The notes beneath the pieces are model-generated. The model was given only the letters and a program-made list of their open reading frames with translations. It searched no databases and was not told where the DNA came from. The translations under genes and the position numbers were made by a program. 64,000 bases of DNA from Acidobacteriota bacterium (lineage in GTDB: Bacteria > Acidobacteriota > Blastocatellia > UBA7656), in assembly GCA_040754075.1 (NCBI GenBank), contig JBFMDH010000027.1:1-64000 (forward strand). The letters run 5' to 3'. Numbering within the stretch: the stretch's first letter is position 1; every line of letters begins with the position of its first letter. This document shows, in pieces, positions 41,301 to 49,823 of this stretch.

Positions 41301-42200
41301 ATGCAAAAGCTTACACGAAGGGAATGGAACAAACTTGCGCTTTCAGGGCTTGTAGTAACGGCTTTGCCCGTAAAGAGGTTTGCGAAAACTAAAATGATTG
41401 ATTCGCGGGTGAAAGGCGTGTTGCTTGGCGCGCAGAGTTACAGTTTTCGCGACCGTCCGGTTGATAAAGTTGTCGAAGCGATGGCAGCCGTCGGGCTTGG
41501 CAGTTGTGAACTCTGGGATGGCGGTCACGTCAGCCCTGCAACGTTTGCTGATTCCCAGTTGCCGCGCCGCGATGCGCTTCGCCAGTGGCGAATCAAGACG
41601 GGAGTAGGTCGTTGCAAAGAGATTCGCCAACTCTTTAACAACGCGGGCGTCGATATTTATGCCTTCAATTACAGTTTCCGCGATGATTTTACCGACGAAG
41701 AGTTGGATAAAGGCTTTCAAATGGCGCAGGCATTAGGGGCGCGCTGCATCACCGCAAGCGGCACCGTCAGTGTCGCCAAACGGGTTGATGGGTATGCCAA
41801 AAAATACAAGATGCGCGTCGGCTTTCACAATCATTCAAACATCAAAGAGAACGAATACGCCACTGCCGAAGATTTCGCCAAAGCCATGCAGGGAACTTCC
41901 GAATACATCTGCGTCAATCTCGACATCGGACATTTCACCGCGGCAAATTTCGATGCGGTGGATTATTTGAGCAAGAATTATCAACGCATCGTCACCCTGC
42001 ACATCAAAGACCGCAAGCGCAATCAGGGCGCAAACCTGCCCTTCGGCGAAGGCGATACGCCAATCAAGCAAGTGCTGGCTTTTTTGCGCGATAAAAAATT
42101 AAAAATCCCGGCAAATATCGAATATGAATACAAGGGCAGCGATACCCTTGAAGAGATGAAAAACTGCTTTGCCTATTGCAAACAGGCATTGCTTGCCTGA
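41301..42200 (+). CDS. Tat-exported sugar phosphate isomerase/epimerase-like TIM barrel
   Basis: A 299-residue protein. The N-terminus has a twin-arginine pattern (KLTRREWNKLALSGLVVTAL), so a folded, probably metal-loaded enzyme is exported. The xylose-isomerase-like barrel follows (LGAQSYSFRDRPVDKVVEAM, GSCELWDGGHVSP, MRVGFHNHSNIKENEY, YICVNLDIGHFTAANF). Metal ligands are likely the Glu in CELWDG, the Asp in NLDIGHF and the late Glu in NIEYEYKG. GGGAG precedes the ATG. The family includes tagatose, inosose and hydroxypyruvate isomerases and many uncharacterised members. The substrate is unknown. Confidence 0.82.
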   Translation: MQKLTRREWNKLALSGLVVTALPVKRFAKTKMIDSRVKGVLLGAQSYSFRDRPVDKVVEAMAAVGLGSCELWDGGHVSPATFADSQLPRRDALRQWRIKTGVGRCKEIRQLFNNAGVDIYAFNYSFRDDFTDEELDKGFQMAQALGARCITASGTVSVAKRVDGYAKKYKMRVGFHNHSNIKENEYATAEDFAKAMQGTSEYICVNLDIGHFTAANFDAVDYLSKNYQRIVTLHIKDRKRNQGANLPFGEGDTPIKQVLAFLRDKKLKIPANIEYEYKGSDTLEEMKNCFAYCKQALLA

Positions 42201-42333
42201 ATCCGCGTCGGGAATTGTCAGGTTGAAGCCGAGTAACGCTTAAAAGATTTATTAAAAATTAACTCACGGGCTTGGATTGTCTGTTTCAAAATCGTGGGCG
42301 GGTTGTTAGAATGAGGTACGTTCTTTGGAATAC

Positions 42334-42442
42334 ATGGCATTAAGCTAGAATCAGGAGCGGCACACTCCACCCAATCTGGACGTTGCCTCAGGTAATTGCA
42401 AGCCGGGTAAAATTTGCACTTCGGGTTTTAGCTTAATGCCAT
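42334..42442 (+). promoter_or_regulatory. Paired 13-bp inverted repeat in the desaturase leader
   Basis: ATGGCATTAAGCT (42334-42346) and AGCTTAATGCCAT (42430-42442) are perfectly complementary, with 83 bases between. It lies just upstream of the desaturase ribosome site. If transcribed it would make a long-range stem closing a structured loop; no known riboswitch consensus was recognised. Small-element terminal repeats are an alternative reading. Confidence 0.45.
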
Positions 42443-42477
42443 TGTTGTATCAGGATAGAAATTTTTTAGGAGAAAGA

Positions 42478-43407
42478 ATGTTAGAAGTAAAAGTTACGGA
42501 TTTCACGCCAATCACGTCGGACAGAGTTGAACCGGATAAAAAAACTGTGCCGGTATTTCCTTTGGATGGACCAGACAAAATCTCAATAAAAATCATTCCC
42601 TTTACCCTGCTTCATGTTGCCTGCATCGGGGTGTTTTTTACCGGCGTAAGCTGGTGGGCAGTTTTACTGATGGTGGCAACCTACATGTTGCGTATGTGGG
42701 GAGTGACTGCCGGTTATCATCGCTATTTTGCGCATCGCAGTTATAAAACCAGTCGCGCTTTTCAATTCGTTCTGGCGTGGATTGGTTGTTCGGCTTTGCA
42801 AAAGGGGCCGCTGTGGTGGGCGGCGCATCATCGTCGTCATCATAAATATTCCGACCAGGAAGGCGATATTCATTCGCCCATTCAGGAAGGTTTCTGGCAA
42901 TCACACATCGGCTGGATTATCAGCGAAAAATACAAAGCCACGGATTTCGATGCCATCAAAGATTTCGCCAAATACCCGGAACTGCGCTGGCTCGATAATT
43001 ATCACTGGATTCCCGGCATCACGCTGGCGGTCATCTGTTTTCTGTTGCTTGGCTGGCAAGGCTTGTTCTGGGGCTTTTTTGTGAGCACCATCGTTTTATA
43101 TCACTGTACCTTTTCGATTAACTCGCTGGCGCATGTCTGGGGCACCCGCCGATATAAAACTACCGATGCCAGTCGCAATAATTTCTTACTGGCATTGATT
43201 ACCGGCGGTGAAGGCTGGCACAACAACCACCATCACTACATGGCTTCGGTCAAACAAGGCTTTTTCTGGTGGGAAATTGATTTCAGCTACTACGTGTTGA
43301 AAGTTTTATCATGGGTTAAGGTCGTCAAGGATTTGCGGTTGCCGCCCGCGCACTTGCTCATCAAACATATTAAACCGCAAGAAGCGGCATTTTCGGAACG
43401 CACCTAG
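42478..43407 (+). CDS. Acyl-CoA/acyl-lipid delta-9 fatty acid desaturase
   Basis: A 309-residue membrane di-iron enzyme from the ATG at 42478 (TAGGAGAAAGA upstream); an in-frame ATG at 42436 lacks a ribosome site. It has the three histidine boxes of the stearoyl-CoA desaturase family (HRYFAHRSY, HHRRHHK, HNNHHHY) and four predicted transmembrane helices (IIPFTLLHVACIGVFFTGVS, AVLLMVATYMLRMWG, GITLAVICFLLLGWQGLFWG). It introduces a cis double bond in saturated acyl chains with O2 and an electron donor, adjusting membrane fluidity. The structured leader could respond to temperature or lipid state, by inference. Confidence 0.92.
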   Translation: MLEVKVTDFTPITSDRVEPDKKTVPVFPLDGPDKISIKIIPFTLLHVACIGVFFTGVSWWAVLLMVATYMLRMWGVTAGYHRYFAHRSYKTSRAFQFVLAWIGCSALQKGPLWWAAHHRRHHKYSDQEGDIHSPIQEGFWQSHIGWIISEKYKATDFDAIKDFAKYPELRWLDNYHWIPGITLAVICFLLLGWQGLFWGFFVSTIVLYHCTFSINSLAHVWGTRRYKTTDASRNNFLLALITGGEGWHNNHHHYMASVKQGFFWWEIDFSYYVLKVLSWVKVVKDLRLPPAHLLIKHIKPQEAAFSERT

Positions 43408-43432
43408 GGTTTAAAGTTGTTCCATTCAAATT

Positions 43433-43537
43433 GAAAAGAGCGTACGGAACAAACGGAAATAACGAAACCGACGGAAAAATTAATGACGTTGAGCTAATCA
43501 GCAAATTTATCTGTTTTCGTTTGTTCCGTACTCTTTC
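43433..43537. repeat. Hairpin with CGGAACAAACG core between convergent genes (second copy)
   Basis: TACGGAACAAACG (43443-43455) and CGTTTGTTCCGTA (43518-43530) are perfect, and flanking GAAAAGAG/CTCTTTC adds imperfect pairing. It lies between the desaturase and ROK kinase stops. It shares its core with the element at 32531-32572 though the outer arms differ. Confidence 0.7.
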
Positions 43538-43592
43538 AAAGGCGTTGAACTTTAAGCCTTTGGATAAAAAGCGCAACTTTAAAACCGGTCTT

Positions 43593-44579
43593 TCAATTTG
43601 CGCTGGCGGCTTTGTTGCCAATCGCTTCACGCGCCAGCATCGCCGCGCCGGTAATGCCCGCATCGTCGCCAAGCTGGGCTTTTACCACTTTCACATTTTG
43701 CATGCTGAACTCGAAAGCATTGCGGCGAATCTCTTTTTCAATGCGGCGAATAAAATCTTCTCCTAATGCCTCGACCACGCCGCCGCCGAAAACAATCACT
43801 TCGGGACTCAAGACATTCACCAGAGAGCCGATACCCGCGCCAATGTATTCGGCAGCGCGATTGACGATTTTTTTTACCACTTTGTCGCCTGCGTCATAGC
43901 ACTCCTTAATGTCGCCGCTGGTGATGACCCCTTCTTTATTCATCTTTTTTGACATCAGCGATTTTTTGCCGTTCTTCATGGCGCGTTTAATATCGCGGGC
44001 AATCGACGGGCGACTGGCGAGCGCCTCCATACAACCGCGATTGCCGCAACCGCATCGGGGACCGCCCATACGAATGACGATGTGTCCGATTTCGGCAGCG
44101 TTTTTGTTAAAGCCATTATACAGTTTGCCATCAATGATGAGTCCGCCGCCGATGCCTGTGCCGACAAACACCCCTAAAACGAATCTGGCTTGTTGCGCCG
44201 CGCCTTTGCGAAATTCACCATACGTTCCCGCGTCCACATCGTTGTTCAACACCACAGGGCAATTGTTGAACTGTTCGGCGAGCCGCGGCGCTAAGGGGAA
44301 ATCTCTGAAGGGCAAGTTAGCGGTTTCGATAATGTGACCGGTGTCGGGGTCAAGGGGGCCCGGCGAACCGATGCCAATCGCCGCGATTTGCGCGAATTCA
44401 ATGCGGGCGTTGGTTATCGCTTGACGCGCCACCATCACGATGCGTTCCAGGACTTCGTCTTGTCCGCGCCAGGCTTCGGTTTTATCGCGATGGCGTCCGG
44501 CGATTTTGCCTTCGTCATCAAATACCGCTGCTTCAATTTTTGTTCCGCCTAAATCGATTCCCAAAACGTATGAACTCAT
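43593..44579 (-). CDS. ROK family sugar kinase (glucokinase-like)
   Basis: A 328-residue cytosolic protein from the ATG at 44579 (AGAGGA upstream). It has the N-terminal ATP motif VLGIDLGGTKIEAAVF, the sugar-binding ENDV-type segment (VVLNNDVDAGTYGEFRKG), GTGIGGGLIIDGKLYNG, and the ROK zinc signature GCGNRGCMEALAS. There is no helix-turn-helix, so it is a kinase rather than a repressor. An insertion of about 30 residues rich in Lys/Gly (KNGKKSLMSKKMNKEGVIT) between the zinc motif and the second ATP motif is also common in polyphosphate/ATP glucokinase relatives. The substrate is probably glucose, by family. Confidence 0.9.
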   Translation of the reverse strand: MSSYVLGIDLGGTKIEAAVFDDEGKIAGRHRDKTEAWRGQDEVLERIVMVARQAITNARIEFAQIAAIGIGSPGPLDPDTGHIIETANLPFRDFPLAPRLAEQFNNCPVVLNNDVDAGTYGEFRKGAAQQARFVLGVFVGTGIGGGLIIDGKLYNGFNKNAAEIGHIVIRMGGPRCGCGNRGCMEALASRPSIARDIKRAMKNGKKSLMSKKMNKEGVITSGDIKECYDAGDKVVKKIVNRAAEYIGAGIGSLVNVLSPEVIVFGGGVVEALGEDFIRRIEKEIRRNAFEFSMQNVKVVKAQLGDDAGITGAAMLAREAIGNKAASAN

Positions 44580-44903
44580 TATTTCCTCTTTGTAGATTTG
44601 TCGTCGCGCGTAACTATAAAAAGGCAAACGTAAAAAGGCAAATCAGCGCCGTTGGTGCCACTGACCGAGCGCGCTAAGAGAGGCTTGCTTTGCAGTGCGG
44701 TGACTCGCCGCCACGTTTACGTAAGTGCCTGAGCGCATCCGAGCACGCAATTGGTTTGCTGCAAAATAAAAGCGGTAACCAGTTATCGCACGCCAAATAG
44801 AAGCGGCTTACCTTAACCCCTTAACACTTCATCAAGAAGTTATTTGCGTCAGGCGTGAAAGCTGATTCGCCCTTCTCATTGTGCGTCTATTGACAACTAT
44901 TTA
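44580..44903. other. Intergenic region with no gene
   Basis: About 320 bases upstream of the ROK gene and downstream of the threonine dehydratase gene, both leftward. It must contain the ROK promoter. No tRNA, ORF or long inverted repeat was found. Confidence 0.5.
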
Positions 44904-45863
44904 TTAAGCCTGACTCAACGCCTGCTGCAAATGTTCGACGGTCGAGTTGCCGCCCGAACAAACCACGCCGACTTTTTTGCCTGCTAAGCGGTCGCGCAAT
45001 TTGTAGGCAGCGGCAAGCGACGAAGCGCCCGCGCCTTCGGCAAGCGAATGGGCGCGTTCAATCATCCAGTACATCGCCTGTAAAATTTCCGCATCGCTCA
45101 CCAACACGAAATCATCAAGCATCTGCCACAAAATCTGTTGCGGGAAATTGAACCCCATGGCGGTCGCCAGCCCTTCGGCAAATGTCTGGTTCGGGCGTTC
45201 GACAATCTGTTTGGCTCGCCACGATTCATACGCCGCAGGCGCGGCATCCGATTGCACAGCGATGACGCGAATGTTTGCACTGACGGCTTTTGCGGCAATG
45301 CAACAACCGGCAGCGCCGCTTCCGCCGCCGACCGGGACGATAATCACATCGAGCGTGGGCTTGGCTTCGAGCATCTCCAGGGCTTCGGTTGCCACCCCCG
45401 CAATCAACAGCGGTTCATCGCCCGAATGCACGTAACGATAGCCATGTTTTTCGGCTAAGGCTTCGCAATGCTTGCGCGCATCGTCAAATTTTTCGCCGTG
45501 AAAAATGACTTCCGCGCCGCGCCCGCGCATCGATGCGACCTTGCCGGGATTGGCATTTTCGGGAACCACGATGCGCGCCGCGACATTAAACAACTGCGCC
45601 GCATAGGCGACCGATTGTCCGTGATTGCCTGTGGATGCAGCAATCACCCCGCGGGCTTTTTCTTCGGCGCTTAACTGCGAAATCAGATTGATGCCGCCGC
45701 GCACTTTGAAAGCGCAAACCGGCTGGCAGTTTTCGTGTTTGATGAATACCTCGGTGCCAATCAATTCATTGATTGCCGGATAAGAATTCATCGGCGTCGG
45801 TTGCAGATAAGGTTTGATTCTTTGTTTTGCTAATAACACATCTTGAAGAGTTGGTATTTTCAT
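44904..45863 (-). CDS. Threonine/serine dehydratase, PLP fold type II
   Basis: A 319-residue enzyme of the catabolic TdcB/serine racemase-like length, without the ACT regulatory domain of biosynthetic IlvA. Lys53 in CAFKVRGGINL is the PLP lysine. SerGAs in ASTGNHGQSVAYAAQ and the glycine-rich phosphate loop VGGGSGAAGCC are present, and a Ser/Cys near the end (GVVCSGGNS) contacts the pyridine nitrogen. It deaminates threonine to 2-oxobutanoate (and probably serine to pyruvate). The ATG directly abuts a heptad repeat array, leaving no normal ribosome site. Confidence 0.88.
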   Translation of the reverse strand: MKIPTLQDVLLAKQRIKPYLQPTPMNSYPAINELIGTEVFIKHENCQPVCAFKVRGGINLISQLSAEEKARGVIAASTGNHGQSVAYAAQLFNVAARIVVPENANPGKVASMRGRGAEVIFHGEKFDDARKHCEALAEKHGYRYVHSGDEPLLIAGVATEALEMLEAKPTLDVIIVPVGGGSGAAGCCIAAKAVSANIRVIAVQSDAAPAAYESWRAKQIVERPNQTFAEGLATAMGFNFPQQILWQMLDDFVLVSDAEILQAMYWMIERAHSLAEGAGASSLAAAYKLRDRLAGKKVGVVCSGGNSTVEHLQQALSQA

Positions 45864-45964
45864 AGTTCGTAGTCCGTAGTCCGTAGTCCGTAGTCATTAG
45901 CCCGTAGTTGATTCACGCCATCGTTGCGTCGCATCAATAGGCAAAATGTTACGGACTACGGACT
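45864..45964. repeat. AGTCCGT heptad array with inverted partner, at the dehydratase start
   Basis: The array of AGTCCGT-like units spans 45864-45908, starting one base after the start codon of the leftward gene. A perfect 14-base inverted partner (ACGGACTACGGACT) lies at 45951-45964. On the gene's strand the array occupies the ribosome-binding position. Confidence 0.75.
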
Positions 45965-45968
45965 AAAA

Positions 45969-46010
45969 AATAATCCGCTGACAACGTTGAAACATCATCA
46001 GCGGATTATT
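45969..46010 (-). terminator. Rho-independent terminator of the subtilisin-like protease gene
   Basis: Perfect 13-bp stem AATAATCCGCTGA (45969-45981) and TCAGCGGATTATT (45998-46010). On the minus strand the stem is followed by TTTTAG. Confidence 0.88.
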
Positions 46011-46051
46011 CAAACATACGGCTTGCGCTTTAACAAACGCCATGCCGATAT

Positions 46052-49000
46052 TTATTGGACGGTCACATCATCAACACGGAATGAGGTGATGAGTGAACCG
46101 TCGGTTGTGGCGCGGAATTGAATGCGCACGGTTTGCCCTGCCCACGATGCCAGACTGTAGGGACCTCGCAAGACATAGACACCTGCTGTGCCCTTATTCA
46201 AATTGCTGAAGGTCGCAAGCGTGCCAAGCAAAGTTCCCGATGTACTTCGCACTTCGATAAACAAGCGGTCGAATTGCGTCGTCGTGGTGGTTTCGCTCGA
46301 CGTGACATTCAACCAGAAGCTCAGGTTCTTCGAGCAACCGGCAGGAATGGTGATTGCTTGATACTCGGTGTGCGTGGCGCGGTTGACGCCGCCGAGAATG
46401 CTGTAGGCGATACCGCTATGTGGATATGCGCCGGTACTGCGCACTGCGCCGCTTAACACCCAGGGCGTGGTGCCGCTTTCAAATCCGCCGTTGACGATTA
46501 ACTCACCCGTACAACCGCCGCCCGATGGATTCACCGTTAGTGTAACCGGAACCGACAAAGGCGTATTGGTCGCGCCGGTCGCGCTTATGGTGATTGCGCC
46601 GTTGTAGGTGCCCGCCGCAAGCCCCGTGATGTTGACCGAAACGGTTGCGGTTGACGGAGCGGTGCCCGAGGTTGGGCTGACGCTCAACCACGTCTGGTTG
46701 CTTGAGGCTGTCCAGTTCAAGGTGCCGCCGCCGGTGTTGGTGATGCTCAAGGATTGGTTTGCGGGATTTGCGCCGCCAGCGGTTGCCGTAAAGCTCAGAC
46801 TTGACGGGCTGACGCCAATCGTCGGTGAAGGCGAACCGCCGGTTGTGGCGTTGTAAATCACCAAAGCGAAATCCTGGTCGGTGGTGTCGGCATTGCCCGG
46901 AACGCCATCACCTGCGATGTTGGTGGCGCGCACGGTGACGGTGAAATTACCCGATGTGCCTGCCGGTAAAAATACCGACTCGACATTGTTTTTGCCATCA
47001 GCCGTGCCGCCGCTTACAGAGTTTGCGCCGGAAAAGACGTTGCCTTTGTAGGTCGTCGCGCCGACCGTTACTTCGAGGTCGAGATTGTTGACCCACGGCG
47101 CGCCTGTGGTCGGTCCCGCTGCATCTGTCCACGCGAGGGTAATGCGAAGCGGTTGCGAAGTTGAAACTACAGAGCCTGTGATTTGATAAGTATTGCCGGT
47201 TGCGCCAAGCACCTGCGTCTGGTCAACCAGTATGCGTTGCGAACTGTCAAAAGAACGCCCTAAATCCATGCGTCCCATCCCTTGACTGTTTGACGGCAAG
47301 TTGCCGCCCGCGCCTGTGCCGGTCATATATGCCGCCGAGTTCATCAACGCGGCTTTGACCATCGCCGGGCTTGGAGCCGCGAGTCCTTTGTTGAGGAAGT
47401 CCTGATAGACGAGGGTTGCGCCGCCTGCAACTGCGGGGCAGGAATGCGAGGTGCCGCTTGACCATCCGTAAAGCGTTTGTCCTGTGGGCCAATACTGGTT
47501 GCAGACGCTGCTGCCGTTATAGTTGGATTGCGGAACGCCCGCTTCGATGTGAGTGCCGGGCGCGACGATGTCGGGTTTGACGCGACCGTCGCCGCCGGTT
47601 GAATTGACTGGCCCGCGTGAAGAGAAACTGATGATGTCGTTGGCGGAATCTGCGCCGGTGTTGCCAATGCCGCAACCATCAGTTCCGGTTTGCCGGACAT
47701 TTTCGCTTGCGCCTACGGTGATGACGTTTTTCGCGGTAGCAGGGGAACTGACGGTGTTGGCGCCTGACCCGTCGTTACCGGCTGCAAAAACCACTGTGAG
47801 TTGCTGGTTTCCGGTGGTTCCGCTTTGCGCGTCGCGAACGATGCGGTCGTACTCTTGCGAGTTGGCATCGTAATCGGCGACCGGTCCGCCGGTTTGGGTT
47901 TGAAATCCCCAGGAGTTGCTCGATATGCGCGCGCTCTGTCCATAAGCGGTGTTTTCCCAGGTTGTCGGGCTTGAGGTGCCGCCTCCGAAAATTGCCGTCG
48001 AACCGACTCTCGCAAACGGCGCGATGCCTAAGCCGTAGTCGTAGCCATTGGCATCTTCGACGGCTGAACCGGTGCCGCTATTGATGCCGCCAATAATGTG
48101 GGCATTCAAAAATCCATGTCCGCCCTGTGCGCCGGTTTGACTGGTGGGGTTATTGGTGAAAGCGACTCGCGAGGTGGCAAGGTCAGGATGCCCTGTGAGC
48201 GAGGTTGCATCATCAACCACGTTGACGGCAAAAGTGGTGAATTGCGAACTGGTGAAACCTTTGCCCGCAAGCCAGCTTAAATAACCGGGCGCGCTTGGCA
48301 GGTTGCCCGTGAGGTTTCCGGCAACGATTTGCCCCTGGGCTTCGTCGAGTCTGCGAATCTGCCCGCGCTCTTCGATGCCGAATACGTTATCGAGTCTGGC
48401 AATGGCTTCAATCTGGTCAGCGGTGATGGTCAATGCGACATTGTGATAATTCATCACCTGACGCGAACCGACAAATTCTCTGGCAAGATTGGCAAGAGTT
48501 TTGACGGTGCTTTCGGCGTCTGTGCCATCAATCACTTGAACGGTGACTGGAACCTCTTTGTCGGAGGCGCTCATTGCCGCGCGCAGTGATGGCGAGACGC
48601 GATAAGCCGGTTCATAATCGCCGACAAATTGCACATAACCGTTCTGCGATTTGTAAAACGGTAAGCTGGCGGCGGCATTGAAATCGGCACGCACCACATA
48701 AGCGTTGTTGCTCATGTAGCTGACGATTTCCGCGCCGGTTCCTTTAAGCGTTTCAAGCCAGGCGTCCTGTACGGGACCGGCAAATTGAATCAGGTAAAGA
48801 CCGCTATCGGCATTGATGCCGCGTGCCATAGCCTCTGCCATTTTGGTTTGTCGCAAGTTGGCAGGCAATTGTTTGTAGGTGGTTTCAGGGTTTGTGGTAT
48901 CAAGTACAAAACCATTTAAAGCAATTAAGTTTTGTTCATCGCTGGTGGTTGTCAGTTGTTGCAATGCATCGCGTCCGCCAACTGCCTGTTCATTGACGAC

Positions 49001-49249
49001 GACGAGTTTGAAACTGCCGTAATTAATCTCGTCGGTGATCGCATTTCTTGCGAGTAATTCGTTGTAAATTTGGGTTTCCTCTGCGCCGATGATGACTTTA
49101 TGAAACGCGCCTGTGTTCATATAGCCTTGCGCCATGACATCTGCGACCGAGGATAAATTTTGGCTGGGTTCTTGTTGCATCAATGCTGTGGTGCCGCTTA
49201 AAAAAAGCGCCCCGACAACGATGATGACAAACAGCGTTGTACGCTTCAT
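46052..49249 (-). CDS. Secreted subtilisin-like serine protease with BACON and C-terminal beta domains
   Basis: A 1065-residue exported protease with GGAGG before the ATG and a signal peptide (RTTLFVIIVVGALFLSGTTA). Residues about 30-310 are an N-terminal propeptide-like region. The S8 catalytic domain (about 320-670) shows Asp in NVVDDATSLTGHPDLA, His in GGHGFLNAHIIGG, the oxyanion Asn in VVFAAGNDGSGANTV and the nucleophile in SSGTSHSCPAVAGG. A PPC/P-type beta domain at about 680-800 precedes a BACON-like domain (SLSFTATAGGANPANQSLSI, LSVSPTSGTAPSTATVSVNI). A final beta sandwich of about 150 residues may bind carbohydrate. It probably degrades external protein. Confidence 0.9.
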   Translation of the reverse strand: MKRTTLFVIIVVGALFLSGTTALMQQEPSQNLSSVADVMAQGYMNTGAFHKVIIGAEETQIYNELLARNAITDEINYGSFKLVVVNEQAVGGRDALQQLTTTSDEQNLIALNGFVLDTTNPETTYKQLPANLRQTKMAEAMARGINADSGLYLIQFAGPVQDAWLETLKGTGAEIVSYMSNNAYVVRADFNAAASLPFYKSQNGYVQFVGDYEPAYRVSPSLRAAMSASDKEVPVTVQVIDGTDAESTVKTLANLAREFVGSRQVMNYHNVALTITADQIEAIARLDNVFGIEERGQIRRLDEAQGQIVAGNLTGNLPSAPGYLSWLAGKGFTSSQFTTFAVNVVDDATSLTGHPDLATSRVAFTNNPTSQTGAQGGHGFLNAHIIGGINSGTGSAVEDANGYDYGLGIAPFARVGSTAIFGGGTSSPTTWENTAYGQSARISSNSWGFQTQTGGPVADYDANSQEYDRIVRDAQSGTTGNQQLTVVFAAGNDGSGANTVSSPATAKNVITVGASENVRQTGTDGCGIGNTGADSANDIISFSSRGPVNSTGGDGRVKPDIVAPGTHIEAGVPQSNYNGSSVCNQYWPTGQTLYGWSSGTSHSCPAVAGGATLVYQDFLNKGLAAPSPAMVKAALMNSAAYMTGTGAGGNLPSNSQGMGRMDLGRSFDSSQRILVDQTQVLGATGNTYQITGSVVSTSQPLRITLAWTDAAGPTTGAPWVNNLDLEVTVGATTYKGNVFSGANSVSGGTADGKNNVESVFLPAGTSGNFTVTVRATNIAGDGVPGNADTTDQDFALVIYNATTGGSPSPTIGVSPSSLSFTATAGGANPANQSLSITNTGGGTLNWTASSNQTWLSVSPTSGTAPSTATVSVNITGLAAGTYNGAITISATGATNTPLSVPVTLTVNPSGGGCTGELIVNGGFESGTTPWVLSGAVRSTGAYPHSGIAYSILGGVNRATHTEYQAITIPAGCSKNLSFWLNVTSSETTTTTQFDRLFIEVRSTSGTLLGTLATFSNLNKGTAGVYVLRGPYSLASWAGQTVRIQFRATTDGSLITSFRVDDVTVQ

Positions 49250-49561
49250 CGAATTCCTCCTAAATCGATATTGAGTTTTTCAGAAAAACTATTTTGTGTG
49301 TTCAGGGATTTGAACGCTCTGTTGATGGAACAGAGTTGCAATTACGCTTGCCGTATGAGAGTGAGGCTACGCGAGCATAACAGCAAGCGCGCATTTTACC
49401 TCAACCTATCAGGGTTTGCACAAGGAATTCTGATTAACGTCAGAAAATTTTATCAATAACTTTTAGTTGACCAGCGCGAAGCTCTGTGAATAAAATCTCG
49501 GCTTTGTCAGTTCCAACTGACCGAGGTCGAAATCATTATCAAGGAGATTGAAAAATCAGCT
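49250..49561. other. Divergent promoter region, no gene supported
   Basis: About 310 bases between the leftward protease gene and the small rightward gene at 49562. It contains AAGGAG at 49541-49546. The inner sequence CAGTTCCAACTG with CTCGG/CCGAG on its flanks may form a small hairpin near 49497-49527. Nothing else was recognised. Confidence 0.45.
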
Positions 49562-49720
49562 ATGAGAATGCGGAATAAAGAGATCAATCAAAGACGACAT
49601 CGCAAAGAGAAACGGCGTAAATTGCGCGCCAAACTCGGAGCCGCAAGCGATGAGGCGACACGCCACGCCATTCAAGAAAAGATTCGCAAAACCTATCCGA
49701 AAAATACGCCCGCTGAATAG
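49562..49720 (+). CDS. Small basic protein, DUF6800-like
   Basis: A 52-residue protein, MRMRNKEINQRRHRKEKRRK then LRAKLGAASDEATRHAIQ, rich in Arg/Lys and helical. The pattern (basic R/K block, short turn, second helix, 'IR...P') resembles the DUF6800 family of tiny proteins found in planctomycetes and others, function unknown. AAGGAG lies about 15 bases before the ATG, somewhat far. It is followed by a strong terminator, which supports real expression. The protein could bind nucleic acid or ribosomes by its charge; this is speculation. Confidence 0.6.
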   Translation: MRMRNKEINQRRHRKEKRRKLRAKLGAASDEATRHAIQEKIRKTYPKNTPAE

Positions 49721-49768
49721 TAATTCGGACGACGTCAATCCTGAAAATATAAACACCTTGAGCAAAGA

Positions 49769-49800
49769 AAAAGGGTAAGCCCATTAGGACTTACCCTTTT
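49769..49800. terminator. Bidirectional terminator
   Basis: AAAAGGGTAAG (49769-49779) and CTTACCCTTTT (49790-49800), perfect 11-bp stem with A-tract on the left and T-tract on the right. It closes the small gene on the plus strand and nrdJ on the minus strand. Confidence 0.9.
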
Positions 49801-49823
49801 CTTTTCAGGGGGCGGACAAAACC

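Noticed and set aside
41048-41392. Rightward frame overlapping the Tat-exported protein start
   Set aside because: It overlaps the well-supported gene at 41301 in another frame and lacks a ribosome site.
45864-45964. CRISPR array (tandem units near 45870)
   Set aside because: Units are 7 bases without spacers, arranged as an inverted pair; no cas genes in the window.
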